Shown in pieces: positions 57,301 to 64,000 of a stretch of DNA of 64,000 nucleotides (position 1 is the first letter of the stretch; each line of letters begins with the position of its first letter). Below the pieces are notes generated by a model that saw nothing but the letters and a program-made list of their open reading frames with translations, was not told where the DNA came from and made no database searches. The position numbers and the translations under genes were made by a program. The stretch is from Lachnospiraceae bacterium (GTDB lineage: Bacteria; Bacillota; Clostridia; Lachnospirales; Lachnospiraceae). The stretch is from positions 16,282 to 80,281 of the forward strand of contig JAGKTQ010000008.1 in NCBI GenBank assembly GCA_021153325.1, written 5' to 3'.

Positions 57301-57330
57301 TTGACAAACTATATATAAAAATAGTATACT
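57301..57330 (+). promoter_or_regulatory. Promoter of the tRNA-Val / tRNA-Met unit
   Basis: TTGACA (57301-57306), an 18-bp spacer and TATACT (57325-57330) lie 46 nt before tRNA-Val. Confidence 0.8.
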
Positions 57331-57376
57331 AGCCAAGTCGGGTTGAGAAATACAAAGCAAACGACAAACAAACTAT

Positions 57377-57449
57377 GGGATCTTAGCTCAGCTGGGAGAG
57401 CATCTGCCTTACAAGCAGAGGGTCACAGGTTCGAGCCCTGTAGGTCCCA
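57377..57449 (+). tRNA. tRNA-Val (anticodon TAC)
   Basis: Acceptor arms GGGATCT (57377-57383) and AGGTCCC (57442-57448) pair with one G-T, discriminator A. The anticodon loop CTTACAA gives TAC, the D-arm has GCTCAGCTGGGAGAGC and the T-arm GGTTCGAGCC. CCA is not encoded. Confidence 0.97.
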
Positions 57450-57461
57450 TACATATAATAT

Positions 57462-57535
57462 GGCGAGATAGCTCAGTTGGCTAGAGCACACGGTTCATAC
57501 CCGTGGTGTCGAGGGTTCGAATCCCCCTCTCGCTA
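57462..57535 (+). tRNA. tRNA-Met (anticodon CAT), elongator type
   Basis: The anticodon loop TTCATAC sits on a CACGG/CCGTG stem, unlike the GGG/CCC stem of initiators, so this is an elongator Met tRNA (Ile2 with a modified CAT is the alternative). The acceptor arms GGCGAGA and TCTCGCT end in a G1-T72 pair rather than G-C. CCA is not encoded. Confidence 0.9.
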
Positions 57536-57544
57536 TTAAGTAAG

Positions 57545-57582
57545 AAACCTAGGAAAATTAATGTTTCCTAGGTTTTTTTGCT
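57545..57582 (+). terminator. Terminator after the tRNA pair
   Basis: AAACCTAGGAAA (57545-57556) pairs with TTTCCTAGGTTT (57564-57575), followed by TTTT. Confidence 0.9.
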
Positions 57583-57597
57583 ATCAATATTTCACAA

Positions 57598-57897
57598 TTA
57601 GCAGGATGGTTTTGGCTGCTTACCACAGCTGTTTAAAATAGGAGTGATCAAATCCAATTTTGATTTCAATACTATCTCGAGCGCAGTAATCTTATCTACC
57701 ATATCTTCAACAGATTTATTTACGTCGATTAATTCTCCATGTGAACATTCTGGTTTGGAAATTACTTTTTGAAGTTTTTCTCCTTCAGCATTTAAAATGT
57801 GGGAAATAGCGGTTTCTTCTAAAGCGATAGACTGTAACAAAGAAGCGGCAGCGCAGCACTTGTCGATGTTTGTGCATTCAATTTTTGGCATACTCAT
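57598..57897 (-). CDS. Small Cys-containing helical protein of unknown function
   Basis: The 99-residue protein contains the phrase SIALEETAISHILNAEGEKL, which recalls a helical segment found at the ends of clostridial collagen-like or spore-surface proteins. Here it stands alone with an N-terminal CTNIDKCC stretch and a C-terminal CGKQPKPSC. A Shine-Dalgarno is weak or absent on the minus strand. It lies between the tRNA terminator and the XRE gene. A link to spores is only a guess from that one phrase. Confidence 0.6.
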   Translation of the reverse strand: MSMPKIECTNIDKCCAAASLLQSIALEETAISHILNAEGEKLQKVISKPECSHGELIDVNKSVEDMVDKITALEIVLKSKLDLITPILNSCGKQPKPSC

Positions 57898-57958
57898 AAT
57901 AAGGAGTTCTTTTTGATATTTTTTATTTAATATAGTCTATGCCAAAGTGAGAAAAATG

Positions 57959-58171
57959 TTATTTATATGGTGCTTTTGTATCAGTAAGTCCTAAAAGATA
58001 ATCTACGCTTGTGTTATGAAAGTGAGCCAGTTTGATCAAAATAGAAGTGGGTATGTCGTTTTCACCGGTTTCATATTTGGAATAGCCGGTTTGCGACATA
58101 CCTATTATTTTTGCCATTTCAGTTTGCGATAAATCTTTATCTTCTCGTAAATTACGTAGGCGTGGATACAT
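57959..58171 (-). CDS. XRE-family HTH regulator, 70 aa
   Basis: The protein is a single helix-turn-helix domain (LSQTEMAKIIGMSQTGYSKY, then ETGENDIPTSILIKLA) with the common DYLLGLTD ending. AAAGAGG precedes its ATG on the minus strand. It is divergent from the MBOAT gene, and two copies of a palindrome lie in the shared region, so it is the likely repressor of both. Confidence 0.9.
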   Translation of the reverse strand: MYPRLRNLREDKDLSQTEMAKIIGMSQTGYSKYETGENDIPTSILIKLAHFHNTSVDYLLGLTDTKAPYK

Positions 58172-58243
58172 AAAAGCCTCTTTCTTATTCTTATGTGGAA
58201 TCTTAACATAGTCCGTAAAATCTTGATGTATAGTCCATTATAG

Positions 58244-58287
58244 TTAACCTGTTTCAGGGTATTGATTTTTAACCTGAAACAGGTTAA
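58244..58287. promoter_or_regulatory. Twin palindromic operators between the XRE and MBOAT genes
   Basis: AACCTG-AAA-CAGGTT (58271-58285) is a perfect palindrome. AACCTG-TTT-CAGGGT (58246-58260) is the same with two outer mismatches. The centres are 25 bp apart, and together they form a 15-bp perfect inverted repeat (58244-58258 with 58273-58287). A possible -10, TATAGT, ends at the left copy. Confidence 0.75.
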
Positions 58288-58321
58288 AATGAAAATCGTT
58301 TTTACAAAGGAGATAAGAAAA

Positions 58322-59836
58322 ATGCTTTTTAATTCGATGGAATTTTTTATATTTTTTCCTATTACGGTACTGATTTTTTACATCCTTCCTAAAAAAGTGC
58401 GTTATGTATGGCTTCTGATAGCAAGCTATTATTTTTATATGCAGTGGAATCCGGTATATATTCTGCTGCTTTTTACATGTACGGTTGTGACGTATTTCGG
58501 TGGAATTTTTATAGAAAAGCAAAAAAATAAAATGGCAGGTGGAAAGGAAGAAGAGGCGGGCGCAAGTTCGATAAAAAAGAAACAGACGGCATGTCTTGTA
58601 ATCGTTTTATTTATTTGTCTTGGAATATTAGGATATTACAAATATGCAGATTTTATTGTTTCAAATGTAAATAGGATATTATCGCTTCTTTCGATTGGAA
58701 CAATTCAGTGGGAGCATTCTATTTTGCTTCCAGCGGGAATTTCCTTTTTTACATTACAGGCATTAGGCTATTTGATAGATGTGTATCGTGGTGAGATATA
58801 TGCAGAAAAGAACTTTTTACATTATGCTTTGTTTTTGTCGTTCTTTCCGCAGTTAGTTGCAGGACCGATTGAGAGATCGAAAAATCTGTTAGTACAATTA
58901 CATAAACCACAGGCATTTTCTTGGGATAATTTTAGAAAAGGTATTTTGTTAATGCTGTGGGGACTTTTTTTGAAAATGGTCATTGCGGACCGGGCAGCGA
59001 TCATTGTGAATACCGTATATGAAGACAGTACATATTACGGAGGACTTTTTATCGTAGTGGCAACACTGCTTTTTGCCATACAGATTTACTGTGATTTTTA
59101 TGGATATTCCATCATTGCAAAAGGGGCAGCATTGATTATGGGCATTCATTTAATGGACAATTTTCAAGCACCTTACTTGGCAAGAAATGTAAAAGAATTT
59201 TGGCGCAGATGGCATATTTCCTTGTCGGGATGGTTTCGGGACTATTTGTATATTCCTTTAGGCGGTAATCGGAAAGGCTGGCTTAGAAAACAACTGAATT
59301 TACTTTTGGTTTTTGGCGTCAGTGGTCTGTGGCATGGGGCATCCGTCGCCTTTATTGTATGGGGTGGGCTGAATGGCGCTTACCAGGTGCTTGGGGATAT
59401 ATATACTTCGTGGAAAAAGAAATTGCGTACATGGAGAAAGGCGCAGGATGATTCCTTTGGCAGGGTTTGGCTGCAAAGAATCATTACGTTTGGATTGGTC
59501 TGCTTTGCATGGATTTTTTTCAGAGCGGGAGATATGTCTGATGCGATCATCATAGTAAAAAATATGTGCCATTTTAATTGGTGGATATTGTTTGATGGCT
59601 CTTTGTATATATTAGGTGTTTCAAAAGAATATTTTCATGTGCTGCTTTGTGCCATTTTACTTTTGTTTGCAGTGGATCTGAAAAAATATAAGGGCGTTGA
59701 TGTGGAAGAAGGATTTCTGAGACAGGAATGGTGGTTCAGAACATTAGGATATGTTGCGCTTGTAATGATCATTTTAGTATTTGGATGTTATGGAGTAGAG
59801 TATGATACACAACAATTTATTTACTTCCAATTTTAA
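58322..59836 (+). CDS. MBOAT-family membrane O-acyltransferase
   Basis: The 504-residue protein starts at ATG 58322 behind AAAGGAGA. It has about eleven hydrophobic segments and the AlgI/DltB-type MBOAT signature: REF-like KEFWRRWHISLSGWFRDYLY, IPLGGNRKG and the catalytic His in SGLWHGAS. Such proteins pass acyl groups (often acetyl) across the membrane for modification of a surface polysaccharide or wall polymer. The next gene, an SGNH-like partner, overlaps it by 35 nt. The acceptor is unknown. Confidence 0.94.
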   Translation: MLFNSMEFFIFFPITVLIFYILPKKVRYVWLLIASYYFYMQWNPVYILLLFTCTVVTYFGGIFIEKQKNKMAGGKEEEAGASSIKKKQTACLVIVLFICLGILGYYKYADFIVSNVNRILSLLSIGTIQWEHSILLPAGISFFTLQALGYLIDVYRGEIYAEKNFLHYALFLSFFPQLVAGPIERSKNLLVQLHKPQAFSWDNFRKGILLMLWGLFLKMVIADRAAIIVNTVYEDSTYYGGLFIVVATLLFAIQIYCDFYGYSIIAKGAALIMGIHLMDNFQAPYLARNVKEFWRRWHISLSGWFRDYLYIPLGGNRKGWLRKQLNLLLVFGVSGLWHGASVAFIVWGGLNGAYQVLGDIYTSWKKKLRTWRKAQDDSFGRVWLQRIITFGLVCFAWIFFRAGDMSDAIIIVKNMCHFNWWILFDGSLYILGVSKEYFHVLLCAILLLFAVDLKKYKGVDVEEGFLRQEWWFRTLGYVALVMIILVFGCYGVEYDTQQFIYFQF

Positions 59837-61172
59837 AAAGATTGGGAAAAGAATAGGTGGGATAATAGCCGTTATAGTGATATTAAATTTGGTGATTTCA
59901 GGATTAAACCTGTTGTATGTAAATCATAGTGTTACAGAGTGGTCAAGATTTTTGTGGCACAATTTTTATGAAGAGGAAGAAAATATTGATTATTTATACC
60001 TTGGTTCATCACATGTATATTGTGATCTGAAGCCGTCTCTTTTAAATGAAATAAATGGAGAAAATAATTTTAATTTATCTTCTAGTAGTCAAAGGCTGAA
60101 TGGCACATATTATTGTCTGAGGGAAGCAGACAAAGAACATGAAATAAAACATGTATACATAGAATTGTATTATCAACTGCAAACAGGAGAAAATGGTATT
60201 TTCCTAGCGAATGGTGCGCGAATTGCAAATTGGAGAAATACAGATTTTATGAGAAATTCCGGGAACCGTTTGGAGTATATCATAGCTACATGTAGCTCGG
60301 AATATTATGTGGATGCATTTCTTCCGTTTGTACGATATCGAGAGTGTTTGTTTGATGTGGATTATGTGCGTTCACAGCTGGAATATAAACAAACAGAAGA
60401 TTATAAAAATTATATTTTTTATAATCAATATGGTGATGCAAGCGTTGAAGAGTTTCAAGATGGCGGATATTGTTATAGTACCACAACTTTATCACAGAGT
60501 AAGCTGAATGATGCATATTATATACAAGGTGGTCTGAGTGAAAATCCATTGACAGAAGAAGCCGAAGAATGGTTGCGAAAAATTATTATGTATTGTAAGG
60601 AAAACGATATAGAGGTGACTCTGTTCAGTTCACCGATGTATGAACTGGAAGTATTGGCGAGCGGTAACTATGATAATTACGTTGATCAGATTCAGACTAT
60701 TGCGGCAGAGTATGAAGTGGATTATTACGATTTTAATCTTTGTAAGGAAGCATATTTACCTTTGCGGGGGTTGGAAAATCATAGAGATATTCACCACTTA
60801 AATGATAAAGGCGCTACAATATTTACGGAATTTTTCTGGAAGGTCATGCAGGGAACAAAAGAAGAGAATGAAATATATTTTTATGATTCCTGGGAAGAAA
60901 AGCTTCGGGAAACGGATGGAAGAATATATGGATTACTGCAAATAGAAACAGATAGCGAAGAAGGCATATGCTATGAGGTGGCTTCCAATTGGAATAGCGG
61001 AATGGAGTACCGGATCTTGTTGACCCCACAGGATGGAGAAACCGTTATGCTACAGGATTTTTCAGAAAATAGAATATTTGAAGTTGCAAAGGATGAGCAT
61101 GGAATTTGTACGGTAGTCGCAAGAAAGACCGGCGAGACAGAGCAAGTGCAGACTTTAGAAATCGAATATTAA
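59802..61172 (+). CDS. SGNH-like extracytoplasmic acyltransferase partner of the MBOAT protein
   Basis: The 456-residue protein has one N-terminal membrane anchor (IIAVIVILNLVISGLNLLYV), then an extracytoplasmic domain with the SGNH elements: YLYLGSSHVYCDL (nucleophile Ser) and HRDIHHLNDKGA (Asp and His). This is the arrangement of DltD/AlgJ-type partners that complete transfer of the acyl group outside the cell. A C-terminal beta-rich domain follows. The gene starts inside the MBOAT gene, so the two are made together. Confidence 0.85.
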   Translation: MIHNNLFTSNFKKIGKRIGGIIAVIVILNLVISGLNLLYVNHSVTEWSRFLWHNFYEEEENIDYLYLGSSHVYCDLKPSLLNEINGENNFNLSSSSQRLNGTYYCLREADKEHEIKHVYIELYYQLQTGENGIFLANGARIANWRNTDFMRNSGNRLEYIIATCSSEYYVDAFLPFVRYRECLFDVDYVRSQLEYKQTEDYKNYIFYNQYGDASVEEFQDGGYCYSTTTLSQSKLNDAYYIQGGLSENPLTEEAEEWLRKIIMYCKENDIEVTLFSSPMYELEVLASGNYDNYVDQIQTIAAEYEVDYYDFNLCKEAYLPLRGLENHRDIHHLNDKGATIFTEFFWKVMQGTKEENEIYFYDSWEEKLRETDGRIYGLLQIETDSEEGICYEVASNWNSGMEYRILLTPQDGETVMLQDFSENRIFEVAKDEHGICTVVARKTGETEQVQTLEIEY

Positions 61173-61189
61173 GGACAGTATTTTATTTG

Positions 61190-61247
61190 AAATCCTTCTC
61201 ATAATATGGTAAGTTAGTCTTATTACATTATGAGGGGATTTTTTTTA
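61190..61247 (+). terminator. Terminator after the MBOAT/SGNH operon
   Basis: AAATCC and CTCATAAT (61190-61205) pair with ATTATGAG and GGATTT (61227-61241), with an internal loop, followed by a T-run. Confidence 0.82.
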
Positions 61248-61248
61248 T

Positions 61249-61318
61249 TCATAGGAAGTTCCTATGAGTTAAAAGCACTCCGTGCAAACGATGTGCAGCT
61301 TCGCGCGCGGAACAAAAG
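61249..61318 (+). repeat. Dispersed intergenic repeat, copy B (before ispF)
   Basis: The 49-bp unit (61249-61297) contains the perfect hairpin TCATAGG-AAGTT-CCTATGA and the hairpin GCAC-TCC-GTGC. It matches copy A before carA at 42 of 49 positions. GGAACAAAAG (61309-61318), the reverse complement of the segment that follows copy A, ends it next to the ispF ribosome site. Confidence 0.75.
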
Positions 61319-61336
61319 TATAAAAGGAGTAAAGTT

Positions 61337-61882
61337 ATGAGAATTGGAATGGGTTATGATGTTCATAAATTAGTAGAAAACAGAAAGCTGATTATTGGTG
61401 GTGTAGAAATTCCTTATGAAAAGGGGCTTTTGGGACATTCGGATGCAGATGTGCTTCTGCATGCTATCATGGACGCACTGTTAGGTGCAGCTGCACTTGG
61501 GGATATTGGTAAGCATTTCCCGGATACAGATGAGAGATATAAAGGAATTTCTTCTATCAAATTACTGGAGCATGTAGGTGCACTTTTAGAGGAAAACTGC
61601 TTCCTGATTGAAAACATTGATGCAACGATTATTGCACAGGCACCGAAAATGCGTCCACATATTGATACTATGCGTGAAAATATCGCAACGGCACTTGGTA
61701 TTGATATTTCACAGGTCAATGTCAAAGCGACAACAGAGGAGGGGCTTGGATTTACTGGAAGTGGAGCAGGAATTTCCTCGCAAGCGATTTGTATGTTAAC
61801 AAGTCCGATTAATTTATATGATGCTGATGTGGCAAAAGAAAGAGGCTGTGCAGGCTGTTTGGGATGTCCGGCAGGAAAATAA
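61337..61882 (+). CDS. ispF: 2-C-methyl-D-erythritol 2,4-cyclodiphosphate synthase with Cys-rich tail
   Basis: IspF forms the cyclic diphosphate intermediate of the non-mevalonate isoprenoid pathway. Metal ligands D8, H10 and H42 are present (GYDVHKL, ADVLLHAIMDALLGAAALGD), as is the FPDTDERYKG loop and the C-terminal KATTEEGLGFTGSGAGISSQ. At 181 residues it is about 20 longer than usual. The extra end reads ERGCAGCLGCPAGK, with three Cys in a CxxCxxC pattern, not part of the known fold. AAAGGAG precedes ATG 61337. Confidence 0.95.
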   Translation: MRIGMGYDVHKLVENRKLIIGGVEIPYEKGLLGHSDADVLLHAIMDALLGAAALGDIGKHFPDTDERYKGISSIKLLEHVGALLEENCFLIENIDATIIAQAPKMRPHIDTMRENIATALGIDISQVNVKATTEEGLGFTGSGAGISSQAICMLTSPINLYDADVAKERGCAGCLGCPAGK

Positions 61883-61887
61883 ATCCC

Positions 61888-61916
61888 TTGACAAATCCAC
61901 ATTTCTTGCATAGTAT
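61888..61916 (+). promoter_or_regulatory. Promoter of the Cys T-box operon
   Basis: TTGACA (61888-61893), a 17-bp spacer and TAGTAT (61911-61916) lie right after ispF. Confidence 0.8.
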
Positions 61917-61924
61917 AAAGAAAG

Positions 61925-62190
61925 TAGAATACGAAAAGGCTATGAGCGAAAAGAGTAGGCTTTTGGAAGATAAAAGAGAGGGATTGTCACCGGCTGAAAG
62001 CAGTCCTGATTGAAAGAAAGTTGAAGTGCATTCGTGAGCTGACTGACGGAACAGATGAAAGGATAATTATAAGTATGTCAGTCCGGTATCATCCGTTATT
62101 TGATTTTGAGGGAAAGACGTTAGTCTTTTAATAGAGTGGAACCGCGGATAATTTCGTCTCTAAACGAGAGGAATTATCCGCGATTTTAGT
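61925..62190 (+). promoter_or_regulatory. T-box leader, cysteine-specific
   Basis: The T-box sequence GAGTGGAACCGCGG is at 62134-62147. The terminator stem CGCGGATAATT / AATTATCCGCG (62143-62153 with 62172-62182) is followed by ATTTT, and its left arm overlaps the T-box, as required for the switch. The probable specifier codon is TGC at 62027-62029, in the bulge of the first stem. Both downstream genes concern cysteine, in agreement. Confidence 0.92.
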
Positions 62191-62203
62191 TAGGAGGAAA
62201 ATA

Positions 62204-62878
62204 ATGGGATTTATTAAAAATGTCAAAGAAGAAATTGATATTATACGAGAACGAGACCCGGCAATTCATTCCTCACTTGAAGTTTTTTTGTATCCAAGCT
62301 TTAAAGTAATGTTACATTATCGGGTTGCCCACAAATTATATTTAAAGGGACATTATTTCCTTGCACGATGGGTTTCACAGAGGGGTGTGCGTAAAACAGG
62401 TATAGAAATCCATCCTGGTGCACAGATCGGAAAGGGTCTTTTTATTGATCATGGAAATGGTGTGATCATCGGAGAAACTACAGTTATCGGAAATAATGTA
62501 ACTATGTACCAGGGGGTGACGCTTGGAGGAACAGGAAAAGAACATGGCAAGAGACACCCTACGATCGAAGATAATGTAATGATTAGTGCAGGAGCTAAAA
62601 TTCTTGGTTCTTTTACGATCGGAGCAAATTCCAAAATAGGAGCCGGAAGTGTGGTGTTGGAAGCGGTGCCGCCTAATTCTACAGTAGTTGGTGTACCAGG
62701 CAGGGTGGTAAAAAGAAATAATCAATCATTGCCACGAGAGGACATGTGTCAGGTGGATCTGCCAGACCCGGTAAAAGAAGATATCGCCTGTTTGCAGCAT
62801 GAAAACAGCGAGCTGACAAACCGCATACTGGAGTTAGAGGAAGCGGTAAGATTATTGCAAAAAGGAAAGGAATTATAA
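62204..62878 (+). CDS. cysE: Serine O-acetyltransferase
   Basis: CysE makes O-acetylserine from serine and acetyl-CoA, the first step of cysteine synthesis. The 224-residue protein has the N-terminal helical region (IIRERDPAIHSSLEV) and a left-handed beta helix of hexapeptide repeats, with the catalytic HPGAQIGKGLFIDHGNGVII segment and GGTGKEHGKRHPTI loop. It ends 2 nt before cysS. The T-box leader raises expression when uncharged tRNA-Cys accumulates. Confidence 0.96.
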   Translation: MGFIKNVKEEIDIIRERDPAIHSSLEVFLYPSFKVMLHYRVAHKLYLKGHYFLARWVSQRGVRKTGIEIHPGAQIGKGLFIDHGNGVIIGETTVIGNNVTMYQGVTLGGTGKEHGKRHPTIEDNVMISAGAKILGSFTIGANSKIGAGSVVLEAVPPNSTVVGVPGRVVKRNNQSLPREDMCQVDLPDPVKEDIACLQHENSELTNRILELEEAVRLLQKGKEL

Positions 62879-62880
62879 TT

Positions 62881-64000
62881 ATGAAGATTTATAATACATT
62901 AACAAAACAAAAAGAAGAATTTATCCCGATCGAACCGGGTAAGGTAAGAATGTATGTATGTGGACCTACAGTCTACAATTACATTCATATTGGTAACGCA
63001 AGACCAATGATCGTATTTGATACGGTAAGACGTTATATGGAGCATAAAGGATATGATGTAAATTATGTTTCTAATTTTACGGATGTGGACGACAAGATTA
63101 TTAAAAAAGCAGTAGAAGAGGGTGTTGAGGCGTCAGTTATTTCCGAACGTTATATTGCAGAGTGCAAAAAGGATATGGAAGCTTTAAATGTACGCCCTGC
63201 AACTACACATCCAAAGGCAACGGAAGAAATCTGTGGTATGTTGGATATGATCCAGACCCTGATTGAAAAAGGGCATGCTTATGTTGGAGCAGATGGAACG
63301 GTATATTTTAGAACGAGAAGCTTCAAAGGCTACGGAAAGCTGTCTCATAAAAATATTGATGATTTACAGGGTGGAAATCGTTCCCTCTTAGTTTCTGGTG
63401 AAGACCAGAAAGAGGATTCGCTTGATTTCGTACTTTGGAAACCGAAAAAAGAAGGGGAGCCTTATTGGGAGGCACCTTGGTGCAAAGGACGTCCGGGCTG
63501 GCATATTGAATGTTCTGTAATGAGCAAAAAGTATTTGGGTGATGAAATTGATATTCATGCAGGTGGAGAAGATTTGGTGTTCCCACATCACGAAAATGAA
63601 ATTGCTCAGTCAGAAGCAGCAAATGGAAAGCAGTTCGCAAAATATTGGATGCACAATGCATTTTTGAATATTGATAACAAAAAGATGTCAAAATCAGCTG
63701 GTAATTTCTTTACGGTAAGAGAGATCAGCGAAAAGTATGATCTGCAAGTAGTTCGTTTCTTTATGCTTTCTGCACACTACAGAAGTCCATTGAATTTCAG
63801 TGCAGAGCTTATGGAAGCAGCAAAAAATGGGTATGACCGTATCGTAACGAGTGTCAGCAATCTGAAATATTTAATGGATAATGCAGCTGCACAGGAGATG
63901 AGCGAAGAAGAGAAAGCATTGGTAAAGGAAGCAGAAGGTTTTGTAGCAAAATTTGATGAAGCTATGGATGATGACTTTAATACTGCGGATGCCATTGCGG
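62881..64000 (+). CDS. cysS: Cysteinyl-tRNA synthetase, N-terminal part (cut by window end)
   Basis: CysS charges tRNA-Cys. The open frame runs from ATG 62881 to the last base, giving 373 codons without a stop. The zinc Cys in MYVCGPTVYN, the HIGH-type motif IHIGNARP, the WHIECSVMS segment with a second zinc Cys, the GGEDLVFPHHENE His pair and the KMSKS motif in NKKMSKSAGNF are all present. It is translated with cysE under the Cys T-box. The C-terminal DALR domain lies outside the window. Confidence 0.97.
   Translation, partial: MKIYNTLTKQKEEFIPIEPGKVRMYVCGPTVYNYIHIGNARPMIVFDTVRRYMEHKGYDVNYVSNFTDVDDKIIKKAVEEGVEASVISERYIAECKKDMEALNVRPATTHPKATEEICGMLDMIQTLIEKGHAYVGADGTVYFRTRSFKGYGKLSHKNIDDLQGGNRSLLVSGEDQKEDSLDFVLWKPKKEGEPYWEAPWCKGRPGWHIECSVMSKKYLGDEIDIHAGGEDLVFPHHENEIAQSEAANGKQFAKYWMHNAFLNIDNKKMSKSAGNFFTVREISEKYDLQVVRFFMLSAHYRSPLNFSAELMEAAKNGYDRIVTSVSNLKYLMDNAAAQEMSEEEKALVKEAEGFVAKFDEAMDDDFNTADAIA

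Noticed and set aside
61414..61911. 165-codon minus-strand frame over ispF
   Set aside because: It is a shadow of ispF with no family resemblance or start signals.

Overview
The window reads as the chromosome of an anaerobic, AT-rich Gram-positive gut bacterium, most probably a member of the Lachnospiraceae (Clostridia). The reasons are AGGAGG-type ribosome binding sites, class III (oxygen-sensitive) ribonucleotide reductase, T-box and cobalamin riboswitch leaders, FeoB-associated Cys-rich protein, FNT transporter, single-chain PurL, lipobox-bearing lipoproteins and tRNA genes without encoded CCA. The species cannot be fixed from sequence reading alone.

Layout. 1-2.6 kb: 3' end of nrdD (fused to a glutaredoxin-like tail), a degenerate Nudix protein and pyrF. 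2.6-4.1 kb: a cobalamin riboswitch driving a DUF4430 lipoprotein and an ECF transporter S component. 4.1-5.6 kb: a decayed accessory island with a Fic remnant, an intact AAC(6')-like acetyltransferase, a DUF4143-type ATPase remnant, a 14-codon integrase remnant and a strongly structured non-coding element just before pyrE. 5.6-9 kb: pyrE, two small membrane proteins and a long M29-type aminopeptidase. 9-12.6 kb: purE-purM-purN-purD. 12.6-18.5 kb: SH3-domain membrane protein, clpC, a conserved unknown and radA. 18.5-19.6 kb: a Fur-family regulator behind two palindromic operators, a FeoB-associated Cys-rich protein and tRNA-Trp. 19.6-26.6 kb: maltodextrin locus (divergent LacI regulator, binding lipoprotein, two permeases, surface GH13 amylase). 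26.6-35.5 kb: HAD hydrolase, hflX, FNT channel, a cNMP-binding orphan, a small unknown with a TetR regulator, and a tandem pair of M14/AstE-like proteins. 35.6-45.5 kb: purL, a duplicated-domain lipoprotein, carA-carB. 45.5-50 kb: queH, argS and a chemoreceptor. 50-53 kb: a VTC / DUF4956 / CotH-kinase cassette whose DUF4956 gene carries an in-frame amber stop. 53-57.5 kb: heterodimeric ABC exporter, Nudix hydrolase, tRNA-Val and tRNA-Met. 57.6-61.2 kb: small unknown, XRE regulator and an MBOAT/SGNH O-acylation pair behind twin operators. 61.3-64 kb: ispF, then a Cys T-box leader with cysE and the start of cysS.

How the genes work together. Much of the window is housekeeping nucleotide synthesis (pyrF, pyrE, carAB, purEMND, purL), scattered rather than in single operons. 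Nutrient modules are each under their own control: B12 by riboswitch, maltodextrin by a LacI protein, iron by a Fur-like protein, cysteine by a T-box. The least understood parts are the VTC-DUF4956-CotH cassette, the B12-controlled DUF4430/ECF pair, the tandem M14 pair in which the second copy has lost its zinc ligands, the structured pyrE leader, and a 49-bp two-hairpin repeat found before both carA and ispF.
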